From assembly GCA_002390205.1 (NCBI GenBank), contig DGOV01000093.1:1-21899 (forward strand): DNA of 21,899 nt. The letters run 5' to 3'. The notes under the pieces are model-generated. The model was not told where the DNA came from and did not search any database. It was given only the letters and a program-made list of their open reading frames with translations. This stretch comes from Proteobacteria bacterium UBA4457 (GTDB lineage Bacteria; Pseudomonadota; Gammaproteobacteria; Ga0077536). The translations under genes and the position numbers were made by a program. Positions 15,182 to 21,899 of this stretch are shown here, one piece after another (position 1 is the first letter of the stretch; the number at the start of each line of letters is the position of its first letter).

Positions 15182-15943
15182 TTGCAAGAAAAAAATCGAC
15201 GGGTCGTATGGATTACCGGAGCCAGTAGTGGTATTGGTGCCGCTTTGGCCAAAACATATAGTCTTGATGGAGCTAAATTACTGTTGACTTCAAGGAATAG
15301 GGACAGACTAGAGTTAACTCGCGCAGAACTAGCCTTTCCGGAGCACGCTGAGATTTGTGCTGCTGACGTTACTAATCGGGAAGAAATCTCTACTTTAATT
15401 CAGCATTTCGACAGCCTAGAGTCGTTTCCTGATACGATTATTTTAAATGCCGGGACTTATAAGCCAATGTCCGTAGATGATTTTTCGAGTGGCTCAATTA
15501 GGGAGATAATGGATTTGAATTTCCATAGTGTCGCTCTAGCTTTAGAGTTATTACTACCGAAGCTGAAATCAAGAGGCACGGGTCATATTGCAGTGGTATC
15601 CTCCTTGGCAGCAGATAAAGGGTTCCCCTTTGCAGGGGCGTATAGTGCCAGCAAGTGCGCCTTAGTGCGCCTGTGCGAATCCCTTCAAGTAGAATTACTA
15701 GATTTAGGAATATATCTTTCTGTTGTGCAACCAGGCTTTGTGAGCACTCCTTTGACAGCCAAAAATAAATTTCCTATGCCTTTTATGATAGGGGCGGATG
15801 ATGCAGCTTCTCTAATATTTAAAAAGCTACAAAAAAAGCACCTATCTATTCGATTTCCGTGGCAAATGTCTTGGATAATGAGAGTTATAAGCTGCCTGCC
15901 TGGGTCTCTTGCGCTTAAGGTTAATCGTTGGATGGCTAAATGA
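15182..15943 (+). CDS. Short-chain dehydrogenase of the RpoE-ChrR-linked lipid cluster
   Basis: The 253-residue SDR has TGASSGIG (12-19), NAG (89-91), S141, and the catalytic Y154 and K158 (YSASK). Unlike the SDR at 8654, it has a longer C-terminal tail with a hydrophobic, basic end (FPWQMSWIMRVISCLPGS), as in SDR family members acting on lipids at the membrane. The start is TTG, supported by GAGG 7 nt upstream. It overlaps the NTF2-like gene by 4 bp (ATGA). SDR plus NTF2-like genes recur beside rpoE-chrR, FAD oxidoreductase, DUF1365 and CFA-like genes in many proteobacteria, so it probably works in the same fatty-acid modification response. No sigma-E-like promoter is visible upstream. Confidence 0.9.
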   Translation: MQEKNRRVVWITGASSGIGAALAKTYSLDGAKLLLTSRNRDRLELTRAELAFPEHAEICAADVTNREEISTLIQHFDSLESFPDTIILNAGTYKPMSVDDFSSGSIREIMDLNFHSVALALELLLPKLKSRGTGHIAVVSSLAADKGFPFAGAYSASKCALVRLCESLQVELLDLGIYLSVVQPGFVSTPLTAKNKFPMPFMIGADDAASLIFKKLQKKHLSIRFPWQMSWIMRVISCLPGSLALKVNRWMAK

Positions 15944-16398
15944 TCAATGAGCTAATGCGACTGCGCAACTTAGGGCGCTACGTAGTCGCATTGGAGTCAC
16001 TGAACCTTGAGAATATTGACGCATTAGTTACTTTGGTGGCGGAAGATGTCGTTTTTTTTGATCCGTTCAATGACACGCAAGGCAAAAGCGCTTTTCACAA
16101 AATTTTCTCAGATATGCTCCTTAATATGAAAAGTCACGACTTTCACGTAACACAAACAGCAATATCAGCACCCGTCGAGGGAGTTTCGATTGCTTTTTTG
16201 AAATGGGAACTAGATGCCGTTATTAGTAAGTCCTTGGGAGGTAGTTGGCATGTGAAGGGTTGTTCTGAGATCCATTTTTCTCCAGAAGGACTGGTAACCG
16301 CTCATATAGACTTCTGGGATGTGGGCAGAGATTTTTACGAAAGAATTCCTATTCTAGGCTCAATATTGAGGATTATTAGGAAACGATTAGAAAGCTAA
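15940..16398 (+). CDS. NTF2-like / SnoaL-like small protein
   Basis: The 152-residue protein has the cone-shaped NTF2-like fold signature: an N-terminal helix, then DALVTLVAEDVVFFDPFNDTQGKSAF (27-52), a strand-rich middle with the KWELDA segment, and IHFSPEGLVTAHIDFWDVG (110-128). The fold binds or isomerises small hydrophobic ligands; no catalytic residue can be assigned here. It overlaps the SDR gene by 4 bp and is translationally coupled to it. Proteins of this type are a standard member of rpoE-chrR lipid clusters, where a role in handling a fatty-acyl intermediate is inferred. It converges on the methyltransferase gene with 50 bp between them. Confidence 0.85.
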   Translation: MINELMRLRNLGRYVVALESLNLENIDALVTLVAEDVVFFDPFNDTQGKSAFHKIFSDMLLNMKSHDFHVTQTAISAPVEGVSIAFLKWELDAVISKSLGGSWHVKGCSEIHFSPEGLVTAHIDFWDVGRDFYERIPILGSILRIIRKRLES

Positions 16399-16448
16399 AA
16401 ATCTTTTTCGACGATTCCAATATATTTAGAATATGACCCCATAAATTT

Positions 16449-17666
16449 TTACATATGTTTAAGGGTGATTTGCACCACATCAGTGCTTTTTTGTTGGAAT
16501 CCGGTTTCACAGTAAACGAGATAGAATTCCCACATTCGTCGGAATGACTCGTCAAAGCCAAGCTCGAGTGCGCTGGGCCACTGCTCTAAGAATTGATTGC
16601 GCCAAAGCGAGAGAGTTTTGGCATAGTCGTTCCCAAAAGAAATACTATCGATGATTTCTAGTCCTGACTCTACGAAAGTTGACTCGAGCACGGAATAACT
16701 TGGGAGCATACCCCCAGGGAAAATGTAGCGCTGAATATAGTCAGGAGTGTCGCTATACGAGTCGAAACGTTCTTCTTCAATAGTTATTACTTGCAGGACT
16801 GCGGTACCATTTGTTGACAGTAAACTTTTTAACTTCTGCGCATAAGTATTCCAGTATTCTTTTCCCACTGCTTCAAACATCTCTATCGATACTATGTGGT
16901 CGAAACTGCCTTTGATATCACGATAATCACAGATTTCTATATTGACATTTTCTCTCGTCTTTTCATGATGTAATCTTTTTAGCGCGTAGTCAGTTTGTGC
17001 TTGTGAAATTGAGACGCCTAAAATGCTGGTTGTTGTTTGATTTGCGGCATGCTCGAGGAATCCGCCCCATCCACAGCCTATCTCGAGCAGTGAGCTACCG
17101 GGTTGAACATCCAGTACATCGAGTATTCGCTGATACTTGCATTCTTGCGCTTCTTTAAGAGTCACATTTTTCCCCTGAAATAATGCAGAGGAGTAGGTCA
17201 TAGTCTCGTCCAACCAGAGTTTGTAGAAGCTGTTTCCAAGGTCATAATGATACGCAATGTTCTTGCGAGCTTGCTTCTTTGAATTTATTTTTCCCTTATG
17301 ACTCTTTATATCTCTCAACCTGAGTAACTTCCTTCTGCGTTTAGGACCATCAAGTTTTTTCTCATTAGTGGCAGCGAAAGAAAGTAGTATTTTAAGATCT
17401 GGAGTGCTCCAATCTTGGTGGATATAGCTTTCGCCAAAACCTAACGAGCCACGCGTAACAACAGCCCAAAGTGGTTTCCAGTTATGTAGATGCCATACCG
17501 CGATAGCGGCGCGGTCTTTTTTTCCTTCAAACTTCCATAATTGGTCTGATGGAGTTTGGATGTGCAGACAACCATATTGAAGATTTCTGAAAAACAACCG
17601 TAAGATAAATTTTAACGGTGTTTCGAAAATGAGAGAGAGGAACAAAGTTTTATTTTTCCGGCGCAT
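16449..17666 (-). CDS. Cyclopropane-fatty-acyl-phospholipid synthase-like methyltransferase
   Basis: The 405-residue protein matches the CFA synthase family: YHYDLGNSFYKLWLDETMTYSSALF (139-163), the SAM-binding motif LLEIGCGWGG (193-202), VSIEMFEAVG (259-268) and QRYIFPGGMLPS (312-323). Family members methylate the double bond of unsaturated acyl chains in membrane phospholipids. In R. sphaeroides, relatives in the RpoE regulon have been linked to methylated and furan fatty acids, as I recall, so the product need not be a cyclopropane. It overlaps the DUF1365 gene by 17 bp; TAGGA lies about 8 nt before its ATG. It is the last gene of the FAD-DUF1365-CFA operon controlled by the candidate promoter at 19808-19837. 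Confidence 0.92.
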   Translation of the reverse strand: MRRKNKTLFLSLIFETPLKFILRLFFRNLQYGCLHIQTPSDQLWKFEGKKDRAAIAVWHLHNWKPLWAVVTRGSLGFGESYIHQDWSTPDLKILLSFAATNEKKLDGPKRRRKLLRLRDIKSHKGKINSKKQARKNIAYHYDLGNSFYKLWLDETMTYSSALFQGKNVTLKEAQECKYQRILDVLDVQPGSSLLEIGCGWGGFLEHAANQTTTSILGVSISQAQTDYALKRLHHEKTRENVNIEICDYRDIKGSFDHIVSIEMFEAVGKEYWNTYAQKLKSLLSTNGTAVLQVITIEEERFDSYSDTPDYIQRYIFPGGMLPSYSVLESTFVESGLEIIDSISFGNDYAKTLSLWRNQFLEQWPSALELGFDESFRRMWEFYLVYCETGFQQKSTDVVQITLKHM

Positions 17667-18459
17667 TATTTTTCCTAGAAAACAGTTTGGTTGTGGTTTT
17701 TACATGCTTCACAAGCGGGATGCCTTTAGCCCAAATCCGTAAAGCTTCGAAGTGGATCCCCAAAGTTACTTTCCACATAAGTGCAGGATATTGCGCTATC
17801 AGTTTTAGTAAATTTCTGATCGTGAAAGATCTGTACTTTCCTGAAAATGTCGCAGTCAGAACTTTAGTATTATCTTTGAAATAATCTATCTTGAGCCTCA
17901 GTTCTTCAGAAGGTCTGTCTATCTCAAATTGATAATGTCCAGACATGCTGAAAAAAGGCGAGACAAATAGCGCTTTTTCACAAGATTGTTGAATGGGTGT
18001 CGAATTGTCCAATACAGGGCATAGATAATGGATACGTTCTCCAAAAGTGTTGTTAACTTCATATATTATCGCGACTAGAAAATCTGTTTTGTCGTAACAA
18101 TAAATAACAGAGATTGGATTAAATACGTACCCTAAAATTCTGGGCATGGCGAGGATTTGGAAGCTGAAAGGACCATTCTTAATACCTTTATGCTCCAAGA
18201 AGTCTTCAGCCCATGCTTTAAGGCTCTCCTCTCCGGCGCCATGGCGCCGATCGTAAAAACTAAACCAAGCAGGCCCATTTCTTTTGAAAATTAGAGAGTT
18301 ATGATTTATTGACCTTTTTTCATCGAGGTCAATGAGGAAATAAAAAACCGAGTATAAAAATTGGTGCCTAGGAATGGAGTGTCGTTGGTGGAATACTTTG
18401 CCGGTATAGATCCCTGTTGTCATTTTGCCCTGCAGAGAATAGTCCTTGGATACTGACAT
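17650..18459 (-). CDS. DUF1365 family protein
   Basis: The 269-residue protein has all the DUF1365 landmarks: YxGKVFHQRHSIPRHQFLYSVFYFLIDLDE near the N-terminus, DRRHG (70-74), PRILGYVFNPISVIYCYD (106-123), YEVNNTFGER (133-142) and KALFVSPFF (162-170). The biochemical function of the family is unknown, but it is nearly always found between an FAD amine-oxidase-like gene and a CFA-like methyltransferase, as here. Its ATG overlaps the upstream stop (TAATG). An alternative in-frame ATG at 18423 follows an AGGG site and lies close to the conserved N-terminus, so the real start may be 12 codons later. It overlaps the downstream methyltransferase by 17 bp. Confidence 0.92.
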   Translation of the reverse strand: MSVSKDYSLQGKMTTGIYTGKVFHQRHSIPRHQFLYSVFYFLIDLDEKRSINHNSLIFKRNGPAWFSFYDRRHGAGEESLKAWAEDFLEHKGIKNGPFSFQILAMPRILGYVFNPISVIYCYDKTDFLVAIIYEVNNTFGERIHYLCPVLDNSTPIQQSCEKALFVSPFFSMSGHYQFEIDRPSEELRLKIDYFKDNTKVLTATFSGKYRSFTIRNLLKLIAQYPALMWKVTLGIHFEALRIWAKGIPLVKHVKTTTKLFSRKNNAPEK

Positions 18460-19790
18460 TAGTCATAGCTCGAAGGTAAGCGGTTATATCCTGCGTGTTC
18501 CCAGGGTGGAGGACTACCAAGTTGGCCAGCTACCCACAAACCCGATTGAATACCATCTTCATGAAAGCCGTGTCCCAAATAGCTGCCGCAGTACCAAGTT
18601 CGGTGAGAGCCTTGCAAGCTTATAGAAAGGGATTGAGCAGAATCTGTTTTAGTGTTGAATATCGGATGTTTGTAGCTATATTCGCCATAGGTATGGCTAC
18701 TTTTAGGAGGAGTCTCAGGGTTTAAGGTCACAAAAATATCTTTAGTAGTCGGTAAGTGTTGGAGATTATTCATCCAGTAAGTTATGCACACTCCGGATGG
18801 GGCTTCAAGCTTATGACCTCGCATATAGTTCCAGCTTGCCCAAGCCTTTTTCGAGTGTGGCATTAAAGCTGCATCAGTATGTAAGCAGGCCACGTTATTA
18901 CTATATTTAAAGAAAGATAACACTTTTCTTTCTAGTGCGGTCGGATCTTTTAACAAGGCAAGAGCTTCATCTGCATGTGTTGCCATCACGATTTCGTCGA
19001 ACTCGTATACGTTGCCCCGGTTATCATGACAGTAAGCTGCATTGGCCTCACGTCTAACTTCAGTAATATGACATTCTTTATAAGTCTTAATCTGACTATC
19101 TTTCAAAAGTAGACGAATATATTGTTTGCTTCCGCCAGCGACTGTTCTCCACTGCGGTCTATCGTTCAGTCTCAGTAGACCATGATTCTCAAAAAAGCGA
19201 AGGAAGGCACCGGATGGGTAGGCTAGAATATCTGAATCGGCGGTAGACCAAATAGCTGATGCCATGGGAAGTAGATGGTCTTCTTTAAATGTTTGTGAGT
19301 AATTTTCTCGATCCAGTAATTGTCCAATCGTCAAACCAGAAAGATCCTCGCTCATATAGCGATGTGCATTTTTATAAAAGCGTTGAATACCTTTCAACAT
19401 CCGCCAAAACCGCGGATTCACTATGTTCTTTGGTTGAGCTAACAATCCACTGAAGCCTGAACCAGAGTATTCGAAGTGGCCATCATCGAGTGATGCGGAA
19501 AATGACATATCACTCGCGCAGGTATTTACAGATAGGGAATCAAATAGGTTGACTAAATGAGGGTAATTGACATCGTTATAAACAATGAAGCCCGTGTCCA
19601 CATTAAAACCTTCGTCTTGAAGGTCTATCCGGACGGTGTTTGCATGCCCACCGAAGTAGGTATTTTTGTCAAACAGAGTGACGTCATGGCGTTTACTCAA
19701 GGCCCAGGCAGCAGATAAACCTGCTATACCAGAACCAACAACGCCTATTCTTCGCCGCTGGGGTTTACTATTATTTATATTAGAACTCAC
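18459..19790 (-). CDS. FAD-dependent amine-oxidase-like protein of the rpoE-chrR lipid cluster
   Basis: The 443-residue protein has an N-terminal FAD-binding fold VGSGIAG (18-24), FGGHANT, VDTGFIVYN, PQWRTVAGGS (212-221) and a C-terminal flavin-contact segment WYCGSYLGHGFHEDGIQSGLW (399-419), as in the COG2907 amine-oxidase-like group. Homologues in R. sphaeroides act with the CFA-like enzyme on membrane fatty acids and are reported to be needed for ChrR turnover. The reading frame stays open upstream to a TTG at 19850, but the sigma-E-like promoter lies inside that extension, so I place the start at GTG 19790, about ten bases after the expected transcript start and after a TTAGG site. It is the first gene of the FAD-DUF1365-CFA operon. 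Confidence 0.9.
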   Translation of the reverse strand: MSSNINNSKPQRRRIGVVGSGIAGLSAAWALSKRHDVTLFDKNTYFGGHANTVRIDLQDEGFNVDTGFIVYNDVNYPHLVNLFDSLSVNTCASDMSFSASLDDGHFEYSGSGFSGLLAQPKNIVNPRFWRMLKGIQRFYKNAHRYMSEDLSGLTIGQLLDRENYSQTFKEDHLLPMASAIWSTADSDILAYPSGAFLRFFENHGLLRLNDRPQWRTVAGGSKQYIRLLLKDSQIKTYKECHITEVRREANAAYCHDNRGNVYEFDEIVMATHADEALALLKDPTALERKVLSFFKYSNNVACLHTDAALMPHSKKAWASWNYMRGHKLEAPSGVCITYWMNNLQHLPTTKDIFVTLNPETPPKSSHTYGEYSYKHPIFNTKTDSAQSLSISLQGSHRTWYCGSYLGHGFHEDGIQSGLWVAGQLGSPPPWEHAGYNRLPSSYD

Positions 19791-19807
19791 AAATTTTAGC
19801 CTAAGTT

Positions 19808-19837
19808 TATTTACGAACAGCCATGATCTAAGGATCA
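19808..19837 (-). promoter_or_regulatory. Candidate sigma-E promoter of the FAD-DUF1365-CFA operon
   Basis: On the minus strand TGATCC (19837-19832) is followed by 18 bp and TAAATA (19813-19808). TGATCC is the -35 element I recall for R. sphaeroides RpoE-ChrR targets. Transcription would begin near 19801, 11 bases before the GTG start at 19790. Confidence 0.65.
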
Positions 19838-19858
19838 ACGGCGAGAACAAGAGAAGAG

Positions 19859-19888
19859 TGAACCGGTTACTGGTCTCTGTCGTATTAA
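19859..19888 (+). promoter_or_regulatory. Candidate autoregulatory sigma-E promoter of rpoE-chrR
   Basis: TGAACC (19859-19864), 18 bp, then TATTAA (19883-19888) on the plus strand, 43 bp before the rpoE start. It differs by one base from the TGATCC -35 of the divergent promoter and has the same spacing, which supports a common sigma factor and autoregulation. Confidence 0.5.
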
Positions 19889-19930
19889 CTCACATTAGCT
19901 ATACTAAGCAACAGGATATTAATAGACATA

Positions 19931-20530
19931 GTGAATATTTTGAAATTTGCCTCTTCCAATAGGACTGATACAAGTGAAGCGAGAAAGCAAGAAACAGCTC
20001 TTCTGGTGCGCGTCCGCGACGACGGCGATGAGGCTGCTTTTGCGGAGTTTTTTTCGATATTCACACCCAAGCTTGTAGCTTGGGCTATTGGTCGTGGTTG
20101 CGCCTCGGGTGAAGCCGATAGCGTCGTGCAAGATGTCATGATGACTGCTTGGACCAGAGCGAAGTCTTTTGATGCTAACAAAGCATCAGCACGCACATGG
20201 ATGTACACGTTAGTTAGAAATAGGATGATTGACCTTTATCGTTCCAATAAGAGGCGACGCAGTGCTTATGAGGAGGCGGCTGATATCGCTAATATTGTTG
20301 ATGTTACGGAGCCTGAGAAAGTTCAGTCAGATGTGGTGAGGTCTGAGGTATATGAAATGTTACAGCTCCTTCCTGAGGAGCAAAGGCAGGCAATGTATAA
20401 GGTTTATTTTCTAGGCAAGTCTCATAGGGAAATTGCTGAAGAGCTATCTTTGCCTATAGGAACTGTTAAGTCACGAACCAGACTAGGTTTTCAAAAACTT
20501 CGTAAAGTTCTAGCGGAGCATGCACCATGA
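19931..20530 (+). CDS. rpoE: ECF sigma factor, RpoE of the RpoE-ChrR type
   Basis: The 199-residue protein has sigma region 2 at about 35-105 (AFAEFFSIFTPKLVAWAIGRG; VVQDVMMTAWTRAKSFD; ARTWMYTLVRNRMIDLYR) and region 4 at about 143-194 (LLPEEQRQAMYKVYFLGKSHREIAEELSLPIGTVKSR), with no regions 1 or 3. The sequence, and its 4-bp overlap with a ChrR-type anti-sigma gene, place it in the ECF11 (RpoE-ChrR) group that responds to singlet oxygen and related oxidants in R. sphaeroides. The GTG start is the best available; an AGGA lies 14 nt upstream, rather far, and a TTG three codons later is possible. It reads away from the FAD-DUF1365-CFA operon it probably controls. Confidence 0.93.
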   Translation: MNILKFASSNRTDTSEARKQETALLVRVRDDGDEAAFAEFFSIFTPKLVAWAIGRGCASGEADSVVQDVMMTAWTRAKSFDANKASARTWMYTLVRNRMIDLYRSNKRRRSAYEEAADIANIVDVTEPEKVQSDVVRSEVYEMLQLLPEEQRQAMYKVYFLGKSHREIAEELSLPIGTVKSRTRLGFQKLRKVLAEHAP

Positions 20531-21177
20531 TTCATCATCATCCGAGCGACTCATGGCTGCTCGACTATGCCTGCGGAAATGGTTTGTCGTTGTTTCAAGA
20601 AGTTCTGAAGGCACACGTCGGTGTATGCAGTACCTGTCGACGCACTGTTTTGGAGGCGGAGGAGTTAGGTGGTGAGCTTCTTGGTTTGGCAGGACCATCT
20701 GATCGATCTTTAGAGAGGGCTCCTAGATCGAGCAAATGGGAGCAATCATCGAATGACGATATGCAACCCTCGTTTGCAGAAAACGTGGGTGAAATAGCTG
20801 ATTTGGAACAGTTTGTTAGCACTTTTCTAGACAAAGGGTTAAATGCTCTGCCATGGAAGACGCTTGGAGAAGGTTTGAAATTATGTCGGCTTGAAAAAAG
20901 TGGCGATACACAGATGTGGATGCTTAGAGGCCAGCCTGGTTTGGTATTGCCGGCACACAGCCATCGAGGAGGCGAGTTAACCTTAGTACTGAAGGGATCG
21001 TATTTCTGTGGATCTCAGATTTTTTCCGCAGGAGATATCGAAGAGGCGGATGAGCATTTAGAGCATCAGCCGGTAGTCACCAAGCAGGGTGAGTGTATTT
21101 GTTTGGTGGTGACGGAAGGACGTCTAAAATTCAAGCAAATGGTCCCCAGAATTCTTCAGAAATTTATTGGTATCTAG
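20527..21177 (+). CDS. chrR: ChrR-type zinc anti-sigma factor
   Basis: The 216-residue protein has the two ChrR domains. The N-terminal zinc anti-sigma domain has ligands H5, H30, C34 and C37, matching R. sphaeroides H6, H31, C35 and C38. The C-terminal cupin domain (about 105-200) has H144, H146, E150 and H180, matching H141, H143, E147 and H177, the second zinc site needed for the singlet-oxygen response. All eight ligands are conserved at a constant offset per domain. It should bind and silence RpoE in the cytoplasm until oxidant-triggered proteolysis. The start overlaps the rpoE stop (ATGA), giving coupled synthesis. The linker between the domains is Ser/Asn/Asp-rich. The gene converges on the methyltransferase gene 29 bp away. 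Confidence 0.95.
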   Translation: MIHHHPSDSWLLDYACGNGLSLFQEVLKAHVGVCSTCRRTVLEAEELGGELLGLAGPSDRSLERAPRSSKWEQSSNDDMQPSFAENVGEIADLEQFVSTFLDKGLNALPWKTLGEGLKLCRLEKSGDTQMWMLRGQPGLVLPAHSHRGGELTLVLKGSYFCGSQIFSAGDIEEADEHLEHQPVVTKQGECICLVVTEGRLKFKQMVPRILQKFIGI

Positions 21178-21206
21178 AAGCATTTATTTCTTCTTTGTGG
21201 TGAGGT

Positions 21207-21899
21207 CTAACCTTTCTTGTTAGCGTGAAGAATACTATAACCCCCAGAGATCTGTTTGCGTTGGATATTTTCCAATCCTGCTTCTAGGAAAAAGAGACGG
21301 TACTCGCTCTCCGTATAAGCCTGGCCGCTAGGATAGACATTTAAAAACATTACATTGACAGCGACAGCTTCTGTTGGTGATAAGCGGGAGTCATCCAGCA
21401 TCCTTCCCAGCATGAATATTTCGCCATTCGGTTTAAGGGCTTTTGTGGCATTTTGCATGGTGCTTCGAGCATCTTCTGGGCTCATCACCTGGAGAACGGA
21501 ACGAAGGACGATGGCGTCGAAATTAAGGGTTGGCTGAGAAGATGTGAGATCAATTTCTATAGTCTCTATAGTTTCTGCTAGACCTTCTGACTCTATACAT
21601 TCTTTAGTAATAGGGACTACATTTCCAAGCTCTCCGACTGTTATTCTTATCTTGGGGCAAAGCTTTGAAAGTGCGATTGCTAGGCCACCTGAGCCTCCTC
21701 CAGCATCAAGTAAAGTCTGGAACCGGTTCATATCAAACTCTTTGTGCAATCGCCTTGCCGAGGCGCTAGCGCCCGCATCCAAACCGGTCACAAAAGCTCG
21801 CAGTTCGTTAGGTGTCATTTTAGAGAAATCATGCTCTGCTCTAGGAGACCCGTGTCTTATGGAGTCTGCGGTATGCATGGTTGCGGCCCACAGGTCAGA
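21207..21899 (-). CDS. SAM-dependent O-methyltransferase-like protein (N-terminus cut by window edge)
   Basis: The reading frame is open through the last base of the window: seven codons (SDLWAAT) precede the first ATG at 21878, and they match the helical dimerisation part of family-2 O-methyltransferases, so the true start is outside. The SAM site is TLLDAGGGSGGLAIAL (55-70 from that ATG), with motif VILRSVLQVMSPEDA and a C-terminal FFLEAGL helix. Relatives methylate hydroxyls of small aromatic or isoprenoid compounds, such as hydroxyneurosporene; the substrate cannot be assigned here. The gene converges on chrR with 29 bp between them and no clear terminator. Confidence 0.85.
   Translation of the reverse strand, partial: SDLWAATMHTADSIRHGSPRAEHDFSKMTPNELRAFVTGLDAGASASARRLHKEFDMNRFQTLLDAGGGSGGLAIALSKLCPKIRITVGELGNVVPITKECIESEGLAETIETIEIDLTSSQPTLNFDAIVLRSVLQVMSPEDARSTMQNATKALKPNGEIFMLGRMLDDSRLSPTEAVAVNVMFLNVYPSGQAYTESEYRLFFLEAGLENIQRKQISGGYSILHANKKG

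Noticed and set aside
19791..19850. Twenty-residue N-terminal extension of the FAD protein from a TTG start
   Set aside because: The sigma-E-like promoter lies within it, TTG has no ribosome site, and homologues start close to the FAD-binding fold.

Overview
The window is a densely packed, moderately AT-rich bacterial segment carrying oxidative and redox metabolism, ending in a complete RpoE-ChrR (ECF sigma / zinc anti-sigma) stress module with its membrane-lipid genes. Gene style (4-bp ATGA overlaps, Shine-Dalgarno sites, a TorF-type porin with signal peptide) indicates a Gram-negative proteobacterium. The mix of luciferase-like monooxygenases, P450, Baeyer-Villiger monooxygenase, acyl-CoA racemase and RpoE-ChrR fits an aquatic, probably marine, gammaproteobacterium; that placement is inference. 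There are no tRNA or rRNA genes, insertion sequences or CRISPR arrays that I can see. Both window edges cut genes.

Left part (1-5.9 kb): a minus-strand pair of di-haem peroxidase (cut at base 1) and glutathione S-transferase; a lone plus-strand alpha-methylacyl-CoA racemase-type CoA protein; a minus-strand P450 overlapping a periplasmic thioredoxin-like protein; and a minus-strand luciferase-like monooxygenase followed by a hairpin. Middle part (6.1-11.0 kb): a plus-strand operon of a 15-codon leader ORF, class III omega-aminotransferase, RutA-like flavin monooxygenase, SDR, PEBP-family protein, and a second luciferase-like monooxygenase that is a paralogue of the one across the divergent promoter region. 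This region carries a 9-bp inverted repeat that could be the shared operator. Then come a minus-strand BVMO and DMT-type exporter, and a monocistronic TorF-like outer membrane protein with tandem terminator hairpins.

A 516-bp non-coding stretch (14,666-15,181) rich in short inverted repeats separates this from the right part (15.2-21.2 kb). There, SDR and NTF2-like genes converge on an operon of FAD amine-oxidase-like protein, DUF1365 protein and CFA-synthase-like methyltransferase. That operon is divergent from rpoE-chrR. The 100-bp rpoE/FAD intergene holds two matching candidate sigma-E promoters: TGATCC-N18-TAAATA towards the lipid operon and TGAACC-N18-TATTAA towards rpoE. This implies autoregulation plus direct control of fatty-acid modification, as known for the singlet-oxygen response of Rhodobacter sphaeroides. 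A SAM methyltransferase, cut by the right edge, closes the window.

The most interesting unexplained item is the 6.1-11.0 kb operon with its divergent partner: three flavin monooxygenases, an amine/aldehyde pair and a PEBP protein, with no flavin reductase, regulator or transporter of its own and no substrate I can assign.
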